Source of the DNA: Leptasterias polaris
Taxonomy: Eukaryota > Echinodermata > Asteroidea > Forcipulatida > Asteriidae
Direction: 5' to 3'
Length of the DNA stretch: 64,000 bases
NCBI GenBank assembly: GCA_037783415.1
Contig: JAZGTN010000069.1
Span: forward strand, 744,001 to 808,000
The notes beneath the pieces were generated by a model that saw nothing but the letters and a program-made list of their open reading frames with translations, was not told the origin of the DNA and searched no databases. Made by a program: the position numbers and the translations under genes. Of the stretch, positions 1 to 10,173 are shown piece by piece; the first letter of the stretch is position 1, and each line of letters opens with the position of its first letter.

Positions 1-1
1 T

Positions 2-1942
2 TCGTTTGTCACATTGAAACACTCCATCAGGGCAGGTTCATGCTTACAGTACTACAACCCATCAGTACCGACCACCCTAGAAGTTGACGCCTCCCAAAAA
101 GGCCTTGGTGCGTGTCTTCTTCAGAAGGGGAAGCCAGTGGCGTTCGCGTCCAAGAGCCTATCCCCGGCACAGGCAAACTACTCTAACATCGAGAGAGAAA
201 CCCTTGCACTAGTGTTTGGCATTACCAGATTCCATACCGACCTGTTCGGCAGTGACTTTGTTATTCACACAGACCACAAGCCACTGGTCACGATCTGTGC
301 CAAACCATTGACGAGTGCTCCACCGCGCCTTCAAAGGTTGCTCATTAAAATTCAAGGATACACTTTCTCCATTGAATACAAACCAGGCCCATCGATGACA
401 CTTGCCGATGCACTTAGTAGATTGCCAAATCCAGACAAACGACAGGATGTTCCCCTAGACATCCAGGTGGATGACGTAACTCTCACTGACTGTTCAGTAA
501 CACAGGAGATCGATCTCGTTCATTTTGGCAGTGCCAAACAAGAAGTACTGCAGGAAGAAACATCACGTGACCCAATACTGAAGGAACTACGACAAGTCAT
601 ATATGCAGGTTGACCAGATTCCATTAAAGACCTCCCACGAGACTTGCGGCCATATTGGTCATACAGAGACGAGCTGGGAATCTCTTGTGGTGTAGTTTTC
701 AAGGGTCGACAAGTCCTGATACCGGAGAGCATGTGCAATGATATACTCAATCGATTGCACATTGGCCACATGGGAGTTGAGAAAACTCGACGACTTGCTC
801 GCAATTCTGTCTATTGGCCAAAGATCAATGAAGATATAGCGAAACTCGTTGGAGAATGCGAGCCATGTCAAGAAACCCAAACTCGTCAGCAAAAGGAACC
901 TTTGGTACCTCACGACATTCCAACTACTCCCTGGTCGAAGTTAGGAACTGACCTATTTGAGCTGAATGGACAGGACTACCTCATCATTGTGGACTACCAT
1001 TCAAAGTATCCAGTGGTTCATAAGATGACCGCAACTACAAGCGCATCAGTTGCACAAGCTATGGCTGCCACGTTTGGACTCCTTGGAGCCCCAGTTGAAA
1101 TGATATCCGACAATGGCCCCCAATTCGCTGGTACTGCATATAAGGATATGTGTGCCAAATGGTTAGTCAAGCACACTACTTCTTCGCCAAGGTATCCCCG
1201 ATCTAACGGGCAAGCAGAACGGATGGTCCGAACTGTCAAATCAGTTTTGAAAAAGTGCCACAAGACAAACCAGGATGTCCACATGGCTATGCTCCACCTA
1301 AGAGCAACACCCATTGATGCAAACCTACCTGCACCAGCTGAGATCATGTTTGGTCGACCAGTCCGTACAACCCTGCCAAGCAACAATCCATATGACGCCA
1401 TGCAGAAGCACGCGGAAAACCATGAACACCTACAGGACAGGAGAGACAAGATGAAAAACGACCACATCAAACATGCCGGTCCAAGTCTCCCGCCACTGTA
1501 TATTGGCCAGAAGGTTAGGGTCCTAGACACACCTAGCAAAACATGGTTTCCAGGAGAAGTCACCAAGGTATGCAAGGAACCACGGTCGTATGAGGTCATG
1601 ACGCCAAACGGAAACAAACTTCGTCGCAACAGATCGCACCTGCGCGAAATGCCAGGCCTAACTGCGTCTAAGCTAAGCGCAAGCGCCAACTTTGCGCAGC
1701 CAACGCGTATACAGTTTGACCATACCCCCAAGCGCGTTAGATTTGCTGACCAACCAGACCAACCAGATACTGGAGGCAAATACAAGACTGCGCAAGAGCG
1801 TATGCCAAATTTGCAACAAGCAATCTCAACACGTGGTAACAAGTTGTCTCAGACAGCTACTAATGTATCCCCTACACAGTCTGCTACTAAGACCAGATCA
1901 GGGCGGCTCAGCCGCAAACCAGCCAGATACACAGACGACTAA
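2..1942 (+). pseudogene. Ty3/Gypsy pol fragment: RNase H and integrase, one in-frame stop
   Basis: The frame is open at the left edge, so the element continues outside the window. It encodes the end of RT, then RNase H (DASQKGLGACLLQ, ERETLALVFG, HTDHKPL), then integrase: an H2C2 zinc-binding region near 755-880, the catalytic core with TDLFE, SDNGPQF and NGQAERM, and a C-terminal tail ending RKPARYTDD. A TGA at 611-613 interrupts an otherwise continuous frame between RNase H and integrase. No LTR is recognisable after the stop at 1942, so the 3' end may be truncated. The protein is clearly different from elements A, B and C and has no zinc-finger tail. It is probably inactive; readthrough of the single stop cannot be excluded. 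Confidence 0.9.
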
Positions 1943-2382
1943 AGTTGTTTTGAATACCTAAAATTGTTTCTGAATCTCAAAAATTGTTGAGAGTTGAAGT
2001 TCAAAGTTACACCATCGGTGTGTTTGAGGGTTTTTTTACTGTTAACTTCCTAGTTCTTGAGTTACTAAAAACATCACTCATTAGAAAATATTTCTGAATG
2101 CGACAACTTTGCACCATATTCCGAAATTTTTATTTCAAATTGCAACTGGATGTTCAAACAAACACCTACATCTATCCAACCATTTTCAATGTACCTACTT
2201 CATTATTATATCCTAGTTGTCTCCCCACAAACTAATTATTTGTGCCAAAATTATTTTCTTTCAAAAGATGTTGTGATATGGGACTACTTTATCCTGCCCA
2301 TGTATATTGTGCACCACTGTGTTATCAGCCTTCTTATAAAGTGGTATGAAAGAATGAAGACCTTGGCCAGGAGCTAGGAAAG
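1943..2382. other. AT-rich spacer, no gene seen
   Basis: This stretch lies between the Gypsy pol fragment and the broken fibrinogen-related gene. A short open frame at 2150-2377 has no recognisable domain. The missing signal-peptide exon of the downstream copy was looked for here and not found. Confidence 0.5.
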
Positions 2383-3280
2383 CAACCATCGTATATCGCC
2401 TTAATTACTTCCTAGACTCATATCACTCCACTGCTGAATTACGCTTATCAGTTGAAAACAGCATCTTCTCCTGTGATATGCGGGCGAGACTGCTCTATTG
2501 ATTCAAATTGTGCATCATTCAACTATCACACAGGCAGCCAGGTTTGTGAGTTGAACAATGTCACGAGAGATCACAGTCCTACTGACTTCATTCAGTTACA
2601 AGGGAGTGCCTATATATGATGGAACTTTACGGTACAGCAGTTGTCAGATGTGGTTCACAGCTGGACATCGTGTCGATGGCATCTACACCATTTACCCTGT
2701 TGGTCTGACTGGTATACAGGTCTACTGTGAAATGGAGACTAATGGAGGAAGCTGGATTGTGTTCCAGAGAAGACAAGATGGCTCTATTGACTTTTACCGT
2801 GACTGGGCAGACTACAAAATCGGCTTCGGCAATCTTGCTTCTGAGTTTTGGTTGGGGCTTGATATTCTTTGTTCACTTACAACGTCAGGACAGTGGCAAC
2901 TAAAAGTACAAATTGAAGATTGGGAGGGTGAAAAAGCTTGGGCTGTTTATGATGTGTTTGTTGTATCGGGTGAAAAGTACACGCTCTGTGTTAGTTCATA
3001 TAATGCCGACAGCACCGCAGGCAACTCCATGGCGTATCAAAATGGACAACAATTTACAACCAGAGACCACGATAACGACAAAAGAGAGGGAAGTGAAGCT
3101 AACTGCGCAGTTCGTCATGAAGGAGCATGGTGGTTCAGAGAATGCTTCTATTCACATCTGAACGGTAAATACTACCACCAAGGAAATGCTCCATATGCTC
3201 AAGGAATACAATGGAACCCCTGGAAAAGTAACTTTTACTCCCTGAAGAAATGCAGCATGGCTATAAAGGAAGTCTCGTAA
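2383..3280 (+). pseudogene. Broken fibrinogen-related protein (PAN/apple plus fibrinogen C-terminal domain)
   Basis: This is a paralogue of the intact gene at 10752-11693. The region 2437-2616 encodes the small cysteine-rich apple-like domain (ICGRDC, CASFNYH). From about 2620 a different frame encodes the fibrinogen C-terminal domain (TGIQVYCEMET, WIVFQRRQDGS, DFYRDWADYK, FWLGLD) to the stop at 3280. Against the paralogue there is a one-base insertion near 2611-2616, which produces TGA at 2617-2619, and a TAG at 2413-2415 in the upstream part. No signal peptide is found upstream. The fibrinogen half (ATG at 2558) is open by itself, but that start lies in the wrong frame of the apple domain. 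A spliced exon hiding the upstream TAG is possible; the frameshift inside homologous sequence is harder to explain away. Confidence 0.8.
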
Positions 3281-4242
3281 ACCCAACCCTTGTTACGGTT
3301 TGATCATCAAGTAGTGATGAACATAAATGTGGACATGTATTCTTCTTTAAAATTACCCCAAGGGATCGTCTCATGTATAAACATAACGAAGAATTCATGC
3401 TCCAACTAGCATGTTCAATGTCAAAATGAAGCACTGCAGAATCTTTTTAATTATCAGCGTAATTGGGTGTCGTATATAGTGGCAATATACAGAGTTGACT
3501 GCAAATAATAACTGTCAGCAGTGATTGTATTATTTGAACGTGAACTTATAATTCTATGTGCAATTCTTTCAGGAAGACATTGACAGCCACCACGCTTCAC
3601 GATCGAGTTCATACTTCAAATAATATGATTTAATGTATAATTTATTCAACACTGCATATCCAGCTATAGACCATGTTACCCTTTTTTTTTTTTTTTAACA
3701 AAGGAGTGACCTTACACGTTATAATGCATTTCCTGACAGGCAAGATACTACACTGGCCATATGGGACAATTTACATTTTGTGTCATAATTTTCACATTAA
3801 TGCAAGAGTTATAAAAGTAACAGCTGTTCTCCTTTTGAGATGTCCACCCTTTCTTTATATAATAAGTTGAGACAAATCAGACATTGCAATCTCCATAAAA
3901 CATAATATTGATTGTTTTCTTCCATTGATCTGCGTACTAACTGTGCCTGCAGGAAGTCCGGGCTCTGTGGCTCTTTCGTAAACATGTGATGTCACAGGTC
4001 ACATGGTCTATACTTGGAGTGTTTGCAGTGGAGTCCGTTAATTGCAAATGGTCATTGTCAGCAAGTAATTTATTACACCGTGAACGTTGAGTTGTATTTC
4101 TGTGGTACAGTGCCTTTAGAAAGGCATCGCTAGATCTAGATACAAACCCAATGATATAGACTAGTCATTAGATTGAGTAGCCTATAGCAGCGTTATCACA
4201 AATTTGATTGAACTTGAGACTAAGTAAAGAGTCTGGTTGAAT
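3281..4242. other. Non-coding spacer downstream of the fibrinogen-related pseudogene
   Basis: AT-rich sequence with a T run at 3681-3697 and no open frame with a recognisable domain. Confidence 0.5.
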
Positions 4243-4428
4243 AGGCCTACTATAGCTCATTTCAAAAGGCCAAGGATTAGTTTGTAATTGCCTATTAAGC
4301 TCTTAGGCCTACTATAGCTCATTTCAAAAGGCCAAGGATTAGTTTGTAATTGCCTATTAAGCTCTTAGGCCTACTATAGCTCATTTCAAAAGGCCAAGGA
4401 TTAGTTTGTAATTGCCTATTAAGCTCTT
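4243..4428. repeat. 62-bp tandem repeat, three near-identical copies
   Basis: Units at 4243-4304, 4305-4366 and 4367-4428 each begin AGGCCTACTATAGCTCATTT and end TTAAGCTCTT. The copies look identical, implying recent amplification. The array lies 148 bp left of element A. No coding potential was seen. Confidence 0.9.
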
Positions 4429-4575
4429 GATCTCACTTAAAAGGGGGGTACTCGCCGAAATGCTGAGTTGCCTTGGTAGTCCTTAACTGCAGCAGACACG
4501 TATCGATGCAGCCTTAATTATGCTATTACAAAAGTGAACGTACATGTGACTGTAACAAGCATAATTTTTCAGTAC

Positions 4576-4935
4576 TGTAACAAGAATTTGTCCACAGATT
4601 CTTCTCAGCAGAACACAACAAAAACACACAGCAGGATACAGTTTTCTCGGTCAATTCTTTACTGGTTTATTCAACACGTCTCTACTCCAAGACTCACATG
4701 ACAAGAAGAACGTTTAGGCTACGTCTTCCCAACGAGACGGGTGTCCCAGCCGTTCAGCGAGGGGCCCGCTGCGACACAGCTCTAACAACGGTGCCGTGTC
4801 ACAGCGCCCTCCAGGAGGCCGCTCGGTAACACGGCTCCCACCGGGCCCGTGTCACAGCGCCCTCCCATCATCGGCCGACTCCACCACGGAGTCGTGCTGG
4901 CGCCCTCTTGCTGAACGGTCTGGGCCAACGCTACA
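4576..4935 (-). repeat. 3' LTR of element A
   Basis: 360 bp, with TGTAACAAGAATTTG at its left end on the plus strand and GGCCAACGCTACA at its right end. It matches the LTR at 10174-10533 without a difference found by eye and matches the B LTRs with a few substitutions and small indels. The long Gag/zinc-finger frame of A runs into this LTR and stops at 4852. Confidence 0.93.
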
Positions 4936-6006
4936 CTGCCCCCTCCAAGAACACTGCTTGTCCCCAAGCAGGCAGCGAACTCCCGTCCCGGTGGGAACAC
5001 GCAACCTGTACAGAAACGACAAACAAAAAAAGAAAGAGCAACAACAAAAAAACAATGGCTGGCAAGTCTGTCCCAAGGTCCGGGCGTCCCTGGCGGTGGC
5101 TGTCGCTGGGTCTCCGTCTGTCCCCCCCCCCGTGTGCTCCATCCTCCACTCGTTCCGCAGGTGTTCACACAGGGGTGTGGATGCGTCCCGGCGATGGTGA
5201 TGCGGTTCGGACTGGACGGCGGCGTCCTGGAATGACTGGTGGGCCACGAGGGTGCCGTCCACTGGCAGCGTCCATTCGGAGCCATCAGGCATGGTGATGC
5301 AAGCGCCCGCTGGAATCCTATTTCGCAGCCCCAAACCCAAGGGCAACGGCGGTGGTGGACAGGTGGGGGCCTCCTTCCCGGTCTGGGACGCCTCATCCCT
5401 CTGATGTGACATCCCCCGTTGTCGCCCGGTCCAGCGGTGCCCCGAGGGCTCCAGAGGCCCCTGCTTCCGGTGGGAGCCTGGTGACGGAGACTTCTCCGTG
5501 TGGGTCTGGTCTCCGTGGGGGGCCTCTCGGTCGAGGACGGGCGGGGGTGGTGCCCGTTCCCTCTTCTTGCTCTCCCGGCGTCCTGGGGCAGGCGGTGTCT
5601 GCGTACCAGGTGCTGCGGAAGGTCGCTCCTGGGTGGCCTGTCGTCTCTCTCGGGAAGGGGGTCTCCGGTGGGCGTCCTCCGGCTGGGGCTTCGAAGCGTC
5701 GGAGGGGGGTTCCGAACGGTCCCCAACCCTTCCCTGCTCCATGCCGTCCACCTCCATCTCCGTGTCACTGGCGTGAACTTCCAACTTGTCCTCCACCAGG
5801 GCCGTCGCCACGAAACCCGGCTTCAGCAGGCAATATCGTAGGTGGCGCTGCCGCATGTCATCCCTGTAAAAGTCCCTCCCGCATCCGAACGGGCACGTGA
5901 AGGGCCTAAAAGGGTGTGTGACCGGACAGGAGGCTTTGAGGTGTCGTTTCAGGTTCCCGGTCCGGTTGAAAAATTTCCCACACTGTCTACACTCCGCCCC
6001 CTCCAT
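4852..6006 (-). CDS. Element A zinc-finger ORF behind a splice-acceptor-like site
   Basis: An in-frame ATG at 6006-6004 follows CAG (6010-6008) by one base. It starts a protein with two C2H2 zinc fingers in its first 60 residues, then a proline- and charge-rich region. Upstream are TACTAAC (plus-strand coordinates 6040-6046), a perfect branch-point consensus, and a pyrimidine-rich tract. The same arrangement occurs in B (26428-26467) and, with a weaker branch-point candidate, in C (41898). This supports translation from a spliced subgenomic mRNA as well as fusion to Gag. The C-terminus differs from that of B because of a deletion and frame change and ends inside the LTR. Confidence 0.55.
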   Translation of the reverse strand: MEGAECRQCGKFFNRTGNLKRHLKASCPVTHPFRPFTCPFGCGRDFYRDDMRQRHLRYCLLKPGFVATALVEDKLEVHASDTEMEVDGMEQGRVGDRSEPPSDASKPQPEDAHRRPPSRERRQATQERPSAAPGTQTPPAPGRRESKKRERAPPPPVLDREAPHGDQTHTEKSPSPGSHRKQGPLEPSGHRWTGRQRGMSHQRDEASQTGKEAPTCPPPPLPLGLGLRNRIPAGACITMPDGSEWTLPVDGTLVAHQSFQDAAVQSEPHHHRRDASTPLCEHLRNEWRMEHTGGGTDGDPATATARDARTLGQTCQPLFFCCCSFFFCLSFLYRLRVPTGTGVRCLLGDKQCSWRGQCSVGPDRSARGRQHDSVVESADDGRAL

Positions 6007-9000
6007 CCTGGGGGGGAGAGAAACAGAGAAAAGGTCTGTGTTAGTAACAGGAGGGCAATATCTGCTGGGCTTGATCACCCTACGCCTGCACCGTGTCGTT
6101 CGACTAGGAATGGTGTCTGGCTCCCCGGCTGCTGGCCGTGGTTGCCCACCCCCTCCATTACTGGTTCGTCCTGCTCCTTTCTCCTTCTGCACACTTCCCC
6201 TTTCTCCTGTTCTCGAGGATGTAGTTGCCTCGCCTAGGTAGGGCTTCAGCCGATTATACCACACCGGCCGCCCTGGACCGTAGCGAGCCCCGGTCACGTG
6301 TCTGTCATACTGGCGTCGCTGGTGCGAGGGGCCTCCGCCGGTTGATTGCTGTGTCGACTTAGGTTCGTTCGGCACCTGTCGCTTGTTATAAAATCTCCGC
6401 TTCTTGAGCGGGCAGTCCCGTCGGATATGGCCAAACTCATGGCACCCGAAACATTCCACCATCGGGCGATCGAAAACTCGGTGCGGGGCACCTGTGTTCA
6501 CTCCATTAGCCCCCGGCTGTGGTTGTGCTACTGACCGGACATATTTAGCCTCTTGCCTGATTCTCTTGTTCTGCTCCTGAGATTCCAGGAACGCCTCCAT
6601 CTCGGTGGCGAGGGTGATGGCTTCGGTCAAGGTCGTCGCCGCCCTCGAGAACACGTAGCATTGCAATTGCTCGTCTCCCAATGCATTTCTAAAAGCCTCC
6701 ACGGCCAAATCCTCTCGAGCCCGGACTGACAGTTTCGGGTAGCTCTTGGCGACCAACCGCCGAATAGACTGTCCCAGGCTGCTTATTGACTCACCGCTAC
6801 CTCGGTGACGCATTGACAGCTGCGCCCGATGCAGTGGTATTTGGGCCGTGACTCCGAATCGCTTCTCGAAGTACTCCAGGATGCGAGGATACTCCTTACG
6901 TGCCGCCGGCTCCATGTCAGCCAAGGCTTCTTGTGCCGGGCCCTTCATATGGGAGGCCAGAAACAGTGCCTTCTCGGCCTCCCCCCACTGGTTGACGGTC
7001 GCGACGCTCTCGAAGTGGACTAGATAGTCGGACCAGGAGGATCCGCCGTCAAACTTATTCGGAAGCATCATGGGTCTCCGACTCCCTGAGGGGGGGCCCG
7101 ACTCCTCCCGTTCTGCGGAGGGCACCACCCCGCCCGCAGCTGTAGTCACTGGTGGTGCGTCAACAAGCCCGGCGTGCTGAGGGCTGGTTGTGGTGGCGTA
7201 CTTTGCCTCCACGCCATGGTCCACCCGCTTCGGTAGTGTGGTGCAGAGCTGGGCCGTGGGCTCCGCTCCATAGACTTGTGCAGTGCGGAGCTGACTCACA
7301 AGCTCCGCTCCATTGACTTGTGCAGTGCGGAGCTGACTCACCGGCTCCGCTCCATAGGTTTGTACAGTGCGGAGCTGATTCACAGGCTCCACTCCATAGG
7401 TTTGTACAGTGCGGAGCTGGGCCATGGGCTCCGCTCCATAGGGTTGTGCAGTGCGGAGCTGATTCATCACAAGCTCCGCTCCATAGGTTTGTACAGTGCG
7501 GAGCTGAGCCGTTGGCTCCGCTCCATAGGGTTGTGCAGTGCGGAGCTGATTCACCAGCTCCGCTCCATAGGGTTGTGTAGTGCGGAGCTGAGCCGTGGGC
7601 TCCGCTCCATTGGTTTGTACAGTGCGGAGCTGATTGACAAGCTCCGCTCCATAGGGTTGTGTAGTGCGGAGCTGAGCCGTGGGCTCCGCTCCATTGGTTT
7701 GTGCAGTGCGGAGCTGATTGACAGGCTCCGCACAATGGGGTTGTGCAGTGCGGAGCTGATTCACAAGCTCCGCTCCATAGGGTTGTGTAGTGCGGAGCTG
7801 AGCCGTGGGCTCTGCTCCATTGGTTTGTACAGTGCGGAGCTGATTGACAAGCTCCGCTCCATAGGGTTGTGTAGTGCGGAGCTGATTGACAGGCTCCGCA
7901 CAATAGAATTGTGCAGTGCGGAGCTGAGCCGTGGGCTCCGCTCCATTGGTTTGTGCAGTGCGGAGCTGATTGACAAGCTCCGCTCCATAGGGTTGTGTAG
8001 TGCGGAGCTGATTGACAGGCTCCGCACAATAGAATTGTGCAGTGCGGAGCTGAGCCGTGGGCTCCGCTCCATTGGTTTGTGCAGTGCGGAGCTGATTGAC
8101 AGGCTCCGCACAATAGGGTTGTGTAGTGCGGAGCTGATTGACAGGCTCCGCACAATAGGGTTGTGCAGTGCGGAGCTGAGCCGTGGGCTCCGCTCCATTG
8201 GTTTGTGCAGTGCGGAGCTGATTGACAGGCTCCGCACAATAGGGTTGTGTAGTGCGGAGCTGATTGACAGGCTCCGCACAATAGGGTTGTGCAGTGCGGA
8301 GCTGATTGACAGGCTCCGCACAATAGGTTTGTACAGTGCGGAGCTGAGCCGTGGGCTCCGCCCCATTGGTTTGTACAGTGCGGAGCTGAGCCGTGTGCTC
8401 CGCTCCATAGGTTTGTACAGTGCGGAGCTGAGCCGTGGGCTCCGCTCCATAGGTTTGTACAGTGCGGAGCTGATTGACAGGCTCCGCTCCATAGGTTTGT
8501 ACAGTGCGGAGCTGGGCCGTGGGCTCCGCTCCATAGGTTTGTGCAGTGCGGAGCTGAGCCGTGGGCTCCGCTCCATAGGTTTGTACAGTGCGGAGCTGAT
8601 TGACAGGCTCCGCTCCATAGGTTTGTACAGTGCGGAGCTGGGCCGTGGGCTCCGCTCCATAGGTTTGTGCAGTGCGGAGCTGAGCCGTGGGCTCCGCTCC
8701 ATAGGTTTGTACAGTGCGGAGCTGATTGACAGGCTCCGCTCCATAGGTTTGTACAGTGCGGAGCTGGTTGACAGGCTCCGCACAATAGGGTTGTGTAGTG
8801 CGGAGCTGATTGACAGGCTCCGCACAATAGGTTTGTACAGTGCGGAGCTGAGCCGTGGGCTCCGCCCCATTGGTTTGTACAGTGCGGAGCTGAGCCGTGT
8901 GCTCCGCTCCATAGGTTTGTACAGTGCGGAGCTGAGCCGTGGGCTCCGCTCCATAGGTTTGTACAGTGCGGAGCTGATTGACAGGCTCCGCTCCATAGGT

Positions 9001-9960
9001 TTGTACAGTGCGGAGCTGGGCCGTGGGCTCCGCTCCATAGGTTTGTGCAGTGCGGAGCTGAGCCGTGGGCTCCGCTCCATAGGTTTGTACAGTGCGGAGC
9101 TGATTGACAGGCTCCGCTCCATAGGTTTGTACAGTGCGGAGCTGGGCCGTGGGCTCCGCTCCATAGGTTTGTGCAGTGCGGAGCTGAGCCGTGGGCTCCG
9201 CTCCATAGGTTTGTACAGTGCGGAGCTGATTGACAGGCTCCGCTCCATAGGTTTGTACAGTGCGGAGCTGGGCCGTGGGCTCCGCTCCATAGGTTTGTAC
9301 AGTGCGGAGCTGATTGACCGGCTCCGCACAATAGAATTGTGCAGTGCGGAGCTGAGCCGTGGGCTCCGCTCCATTGGTTTGTGCGGTGCGGAGCTGATTG
9401 ACAGGCTCCGCACAATGGGGTTGTGCAGTGCGGAGCTGATTGACAAGCTCCGCTCCATAGGGTTGTGTAGTGCGGAGCTGAGCCGTGGGCTCTGCTCCAT
9501 TGGTTTGTGCGGTGCGGAGCTGACTCACAGGCTCTCTAATGTTCCCCGCCGAATACCACGGGGAGGAGAAGGTCGGTTCCGTGTGGGACCGCCTCAACAC
9601 CTCCCTGGTCTCTGGGTCATGCTGCGGAGAGGCACAGAACTGCTTCCTCGGAACCCGCTCCGATCCTTCCCCCCTCACGTCGGTGCTCTGTGGAGAGAGC
9701 CGGAACGATTCCGTGAGGGATCGCCCCGACCCCTCCGGCCCCCCTTGTGTCGGTGCTCTGTTGAGAGAGCCGGAACGATTCCGTGAGGGATCGCCCCGAC
9801 CCCTCCGCCCACTCCGTGCCGGTACGCTGCGGAGAGAGCCGGAACGATTCCGTGTGGAACCGCTCCGACACCCCCGCGCCCACCTGACCCGAAGCGGACG
9901 TGACTCTCCTGTCCTTAAGAACCCGTGGCTGATCCCCCTCATCACAACTGTTACTCCCAC
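4852..9960 (-). CDS. Element A fused Gag-zinc-finger ORF (1702 codons), pol deleted
   Basis: In order, it encodes the variable N-terminal region, 54 units of a 14-residue repeat (9522 down to 7252), the Gag capsid domain (about 7080-6570), a CCHC knuckle (CFGCHEFGHIRRDC, near 6450), a stub of the integrase C-terminus (NRLKPYLGE), then two C2H2 fingers (CRQCGKFFNRTGNLKRH, CPFGCGRDF). Compared with B, about 3.5 kb is gone from just after the knuckle to the integrase tail, with ACCA microhomology at the join. Two further deletions remove the GPY/F-like segment and an acidic linker. All three keep the frame. A fourth change near 5150 alters the C-terminus, so the frame reads on into the LTR. The true Gag start (ATG at 10075) is in another frame. 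It probably makes a structural protein only. Confidence 0.8.
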   Translation of the reverse strand: MGVTVVMRGISHGFLRTGESRPLRVRWARGCRSGSTRNRSGSLRSVPARSGRRGRGDPSRNRSGSLNRAPTQGGPEGSGRSLTESFRLSPQSTDVRGEGSERVPRKQFCASPQHDPETREVLRRSHTEPTFSSPWYSAGNIREPVSQLRTAQTNGAEPTAQLRTTQPYGAELVNQLRTAQPHCAEPVNQLRTAQTNGAEPTAQLRTAQFYCAEPVNQLRTVQTYGAEPTAQLRTVQTYGAEPVNQLRTVQTYGAEPTAQLRTAQTYGAEPTAQLRTVQTYGAEPVNQLRTVQTYGAEPTAQLRTAQTYGAEPTAQLRTVQTYGAEPVNQLRTVQTYGAEPTAQLRTVQTYGAEHTAQLRTVQTNGAEPTAQLRTVQTYCAEPVNQLRTTQPYCAEPVNQLRTVQTYGAEPVNQLRTVQTYGAEPTAQLRTAQTYGAEPTAQLRTVQTYGAEPVNQLRTVQTYGAEPTAQLRTAQTYGAEPTAQLRTVQTYGAEPVNQLRTVQTYGAEPTAQLRTVQTYGAEHTAQLRTVQTNGAEPTAQLRTVQTYCAEPVNQLRTAQPYCAEPVNQLRTTQPYCAEPVNQLRTAQTNGAEPTAQLRTAQPYCAEPVNQLRTTQPYCAEPVNQLRTAQTNGAEPTAQLRTAQFYCAEPVNQLRTTQPYGAELVNQLRTAQTNGAEPTAQLRTAQFYCAEPVNQLRTTQPYGAELVNQLRTVQTNGAEPTAQLRTTQPYGAELVNQLRTAQPHCAEPVNQLRTAQTNGAEPTAQLRTTQPYGAELVNQLRTVQTNGAEPTAQLRTTQPYGAELVNQLRTAQPYGAEPTAQLRTVQTYGAELVMNQLRTAQPYGAEPMAQLRTVQTYGVEPVNQLRTVQTYGAEPVSQLRTAQVNGAELVSQLRTAQVYGAEPTAQLCTTLPKRVDHGVEAKYATTTSPQHAGLVDAPPVTTAAGGVVPSAEREESGPPSGSRRPMMLPNKFDGGSSWSDYLVHFESVATVNQWGEAEKALFLASHMKGPAQEALADMEPAARKEYPRILEYFEKRFGVTAQIPLHRAQLSMRHRGSGESISSLGQSIRRLVAKSYPKLSVRAREDLAVEAFRNALGDEQLQCYVFSRAATTLTEAITLATEMEAFLESQEQNKRIRQEAKYVRSVAQPQPGANGVNTGAPHRVFDRPMVECFGCHEFGHIRRDCPLKKRRFYNKRQVPNEPKSTQQSTGGGPSHQRRQYDRHVTGARYGPGRPVWYNRLKPYLGEATTSSRTGERGSVQKEKGAGRTSNGGGGQPRPAAGEPDTIPSRTTRCRRRVIKPSRYCPPVTNTDLFSVSLPPRMEGAECRQCGKFFNRTGNLKRHLKASCPVTHPFRPFTCPFGCGRDFYRDDMRQRHLRYCLLKPGFVATALVEDKLEVHASDTEMEVDGMEQGRVGDRSEPPSDASKPQPEDAHRRPPSRERRQATQERPSAAPGTQTPPAPGRRESKKRERAPPPPVLDREAPHGDQTHTEKSPSPGSHRKQGPLEPSGHRWTGRQRGMSHQRDEASQTGKEAPTCPPPPLPLGLGLRNRIPAGACITMPDGSEWTLPVDGTLVAHQSFQDAAVQSEPHHHRRDASTPLCEHLRNEWRMEHTGGGTDGDPATATARDARTLGQTCQPLFFCCCSFFFCLSFLYRLRVPTGTGVRCLLGDKQCSWRGQCSVGPDRSARGRQHDSVVESADDGRAL
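7250..9522 (-). repeat. 42-bp tandem repeat array in gag of element A, 54 units
   Basis: From the first CAG CTC at 9522-9520 to the last at 7251-7249 is 54 x 42 + 3 bases; one unit near 7464 carries an extra ATG codon. Each unit encodes 14 residues of the type QLRTVQTYGAEPTA or QLRTAQPYCAEPVN. Each contains GCTCCGC and, about 18 bases on, its inverse complement GCGGAGC. A three-unit (126-bp) higher-order pattern recurs several times between about 8340 and 9300. Confidence 0.95.
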
Positions 9961-10075
9961 CGGCTTCTCCCAGCCCTAGGACTGATGATATCTCATCTAC
10001 TGTAAACCAAAATGGCCCATTCATTGTCTGAGTCTGGCTCGGCGTGTCCTCAGCATGTGCCGAGTCTGACGCCAT
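9720..10075 (-). pseudogene. N-terminal piece of element A Gag, frameshifted
   Basis: The ATG at 10075-10073 starts MASDSAHAEDTPSQTQTMNG, which matches the inferred start of the B polyprotein at 18242. The frame continues through a repeated region with TESFRLSP-like units. Near 9735-9750 a run of G residues differs from B by a net one base, so this frame runs out at 9617 and the large frame starting at 9960 takes over. Making the complete A Gag would need a frameshift here. Confidence 0.75.
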
Positions 10076-10173
10076 ACTACCCAACACACGTGAAAACCCC
10101 CACAGAGAAAACAATCTTTTTACCTGATTCCAGTGTCTTGCTAGTGCTCCTGCCATCCCACCGCTGCCACCAA

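Noticed and set aside
7276..9786. An 836-codon plus-strand frame opposite element A, and other repeat-derived frames (7160-9415, 19072-21366)
   Set aside because: Same repeat artefact; the minus-strand frame continues into real Gag and zinc-finger domains.
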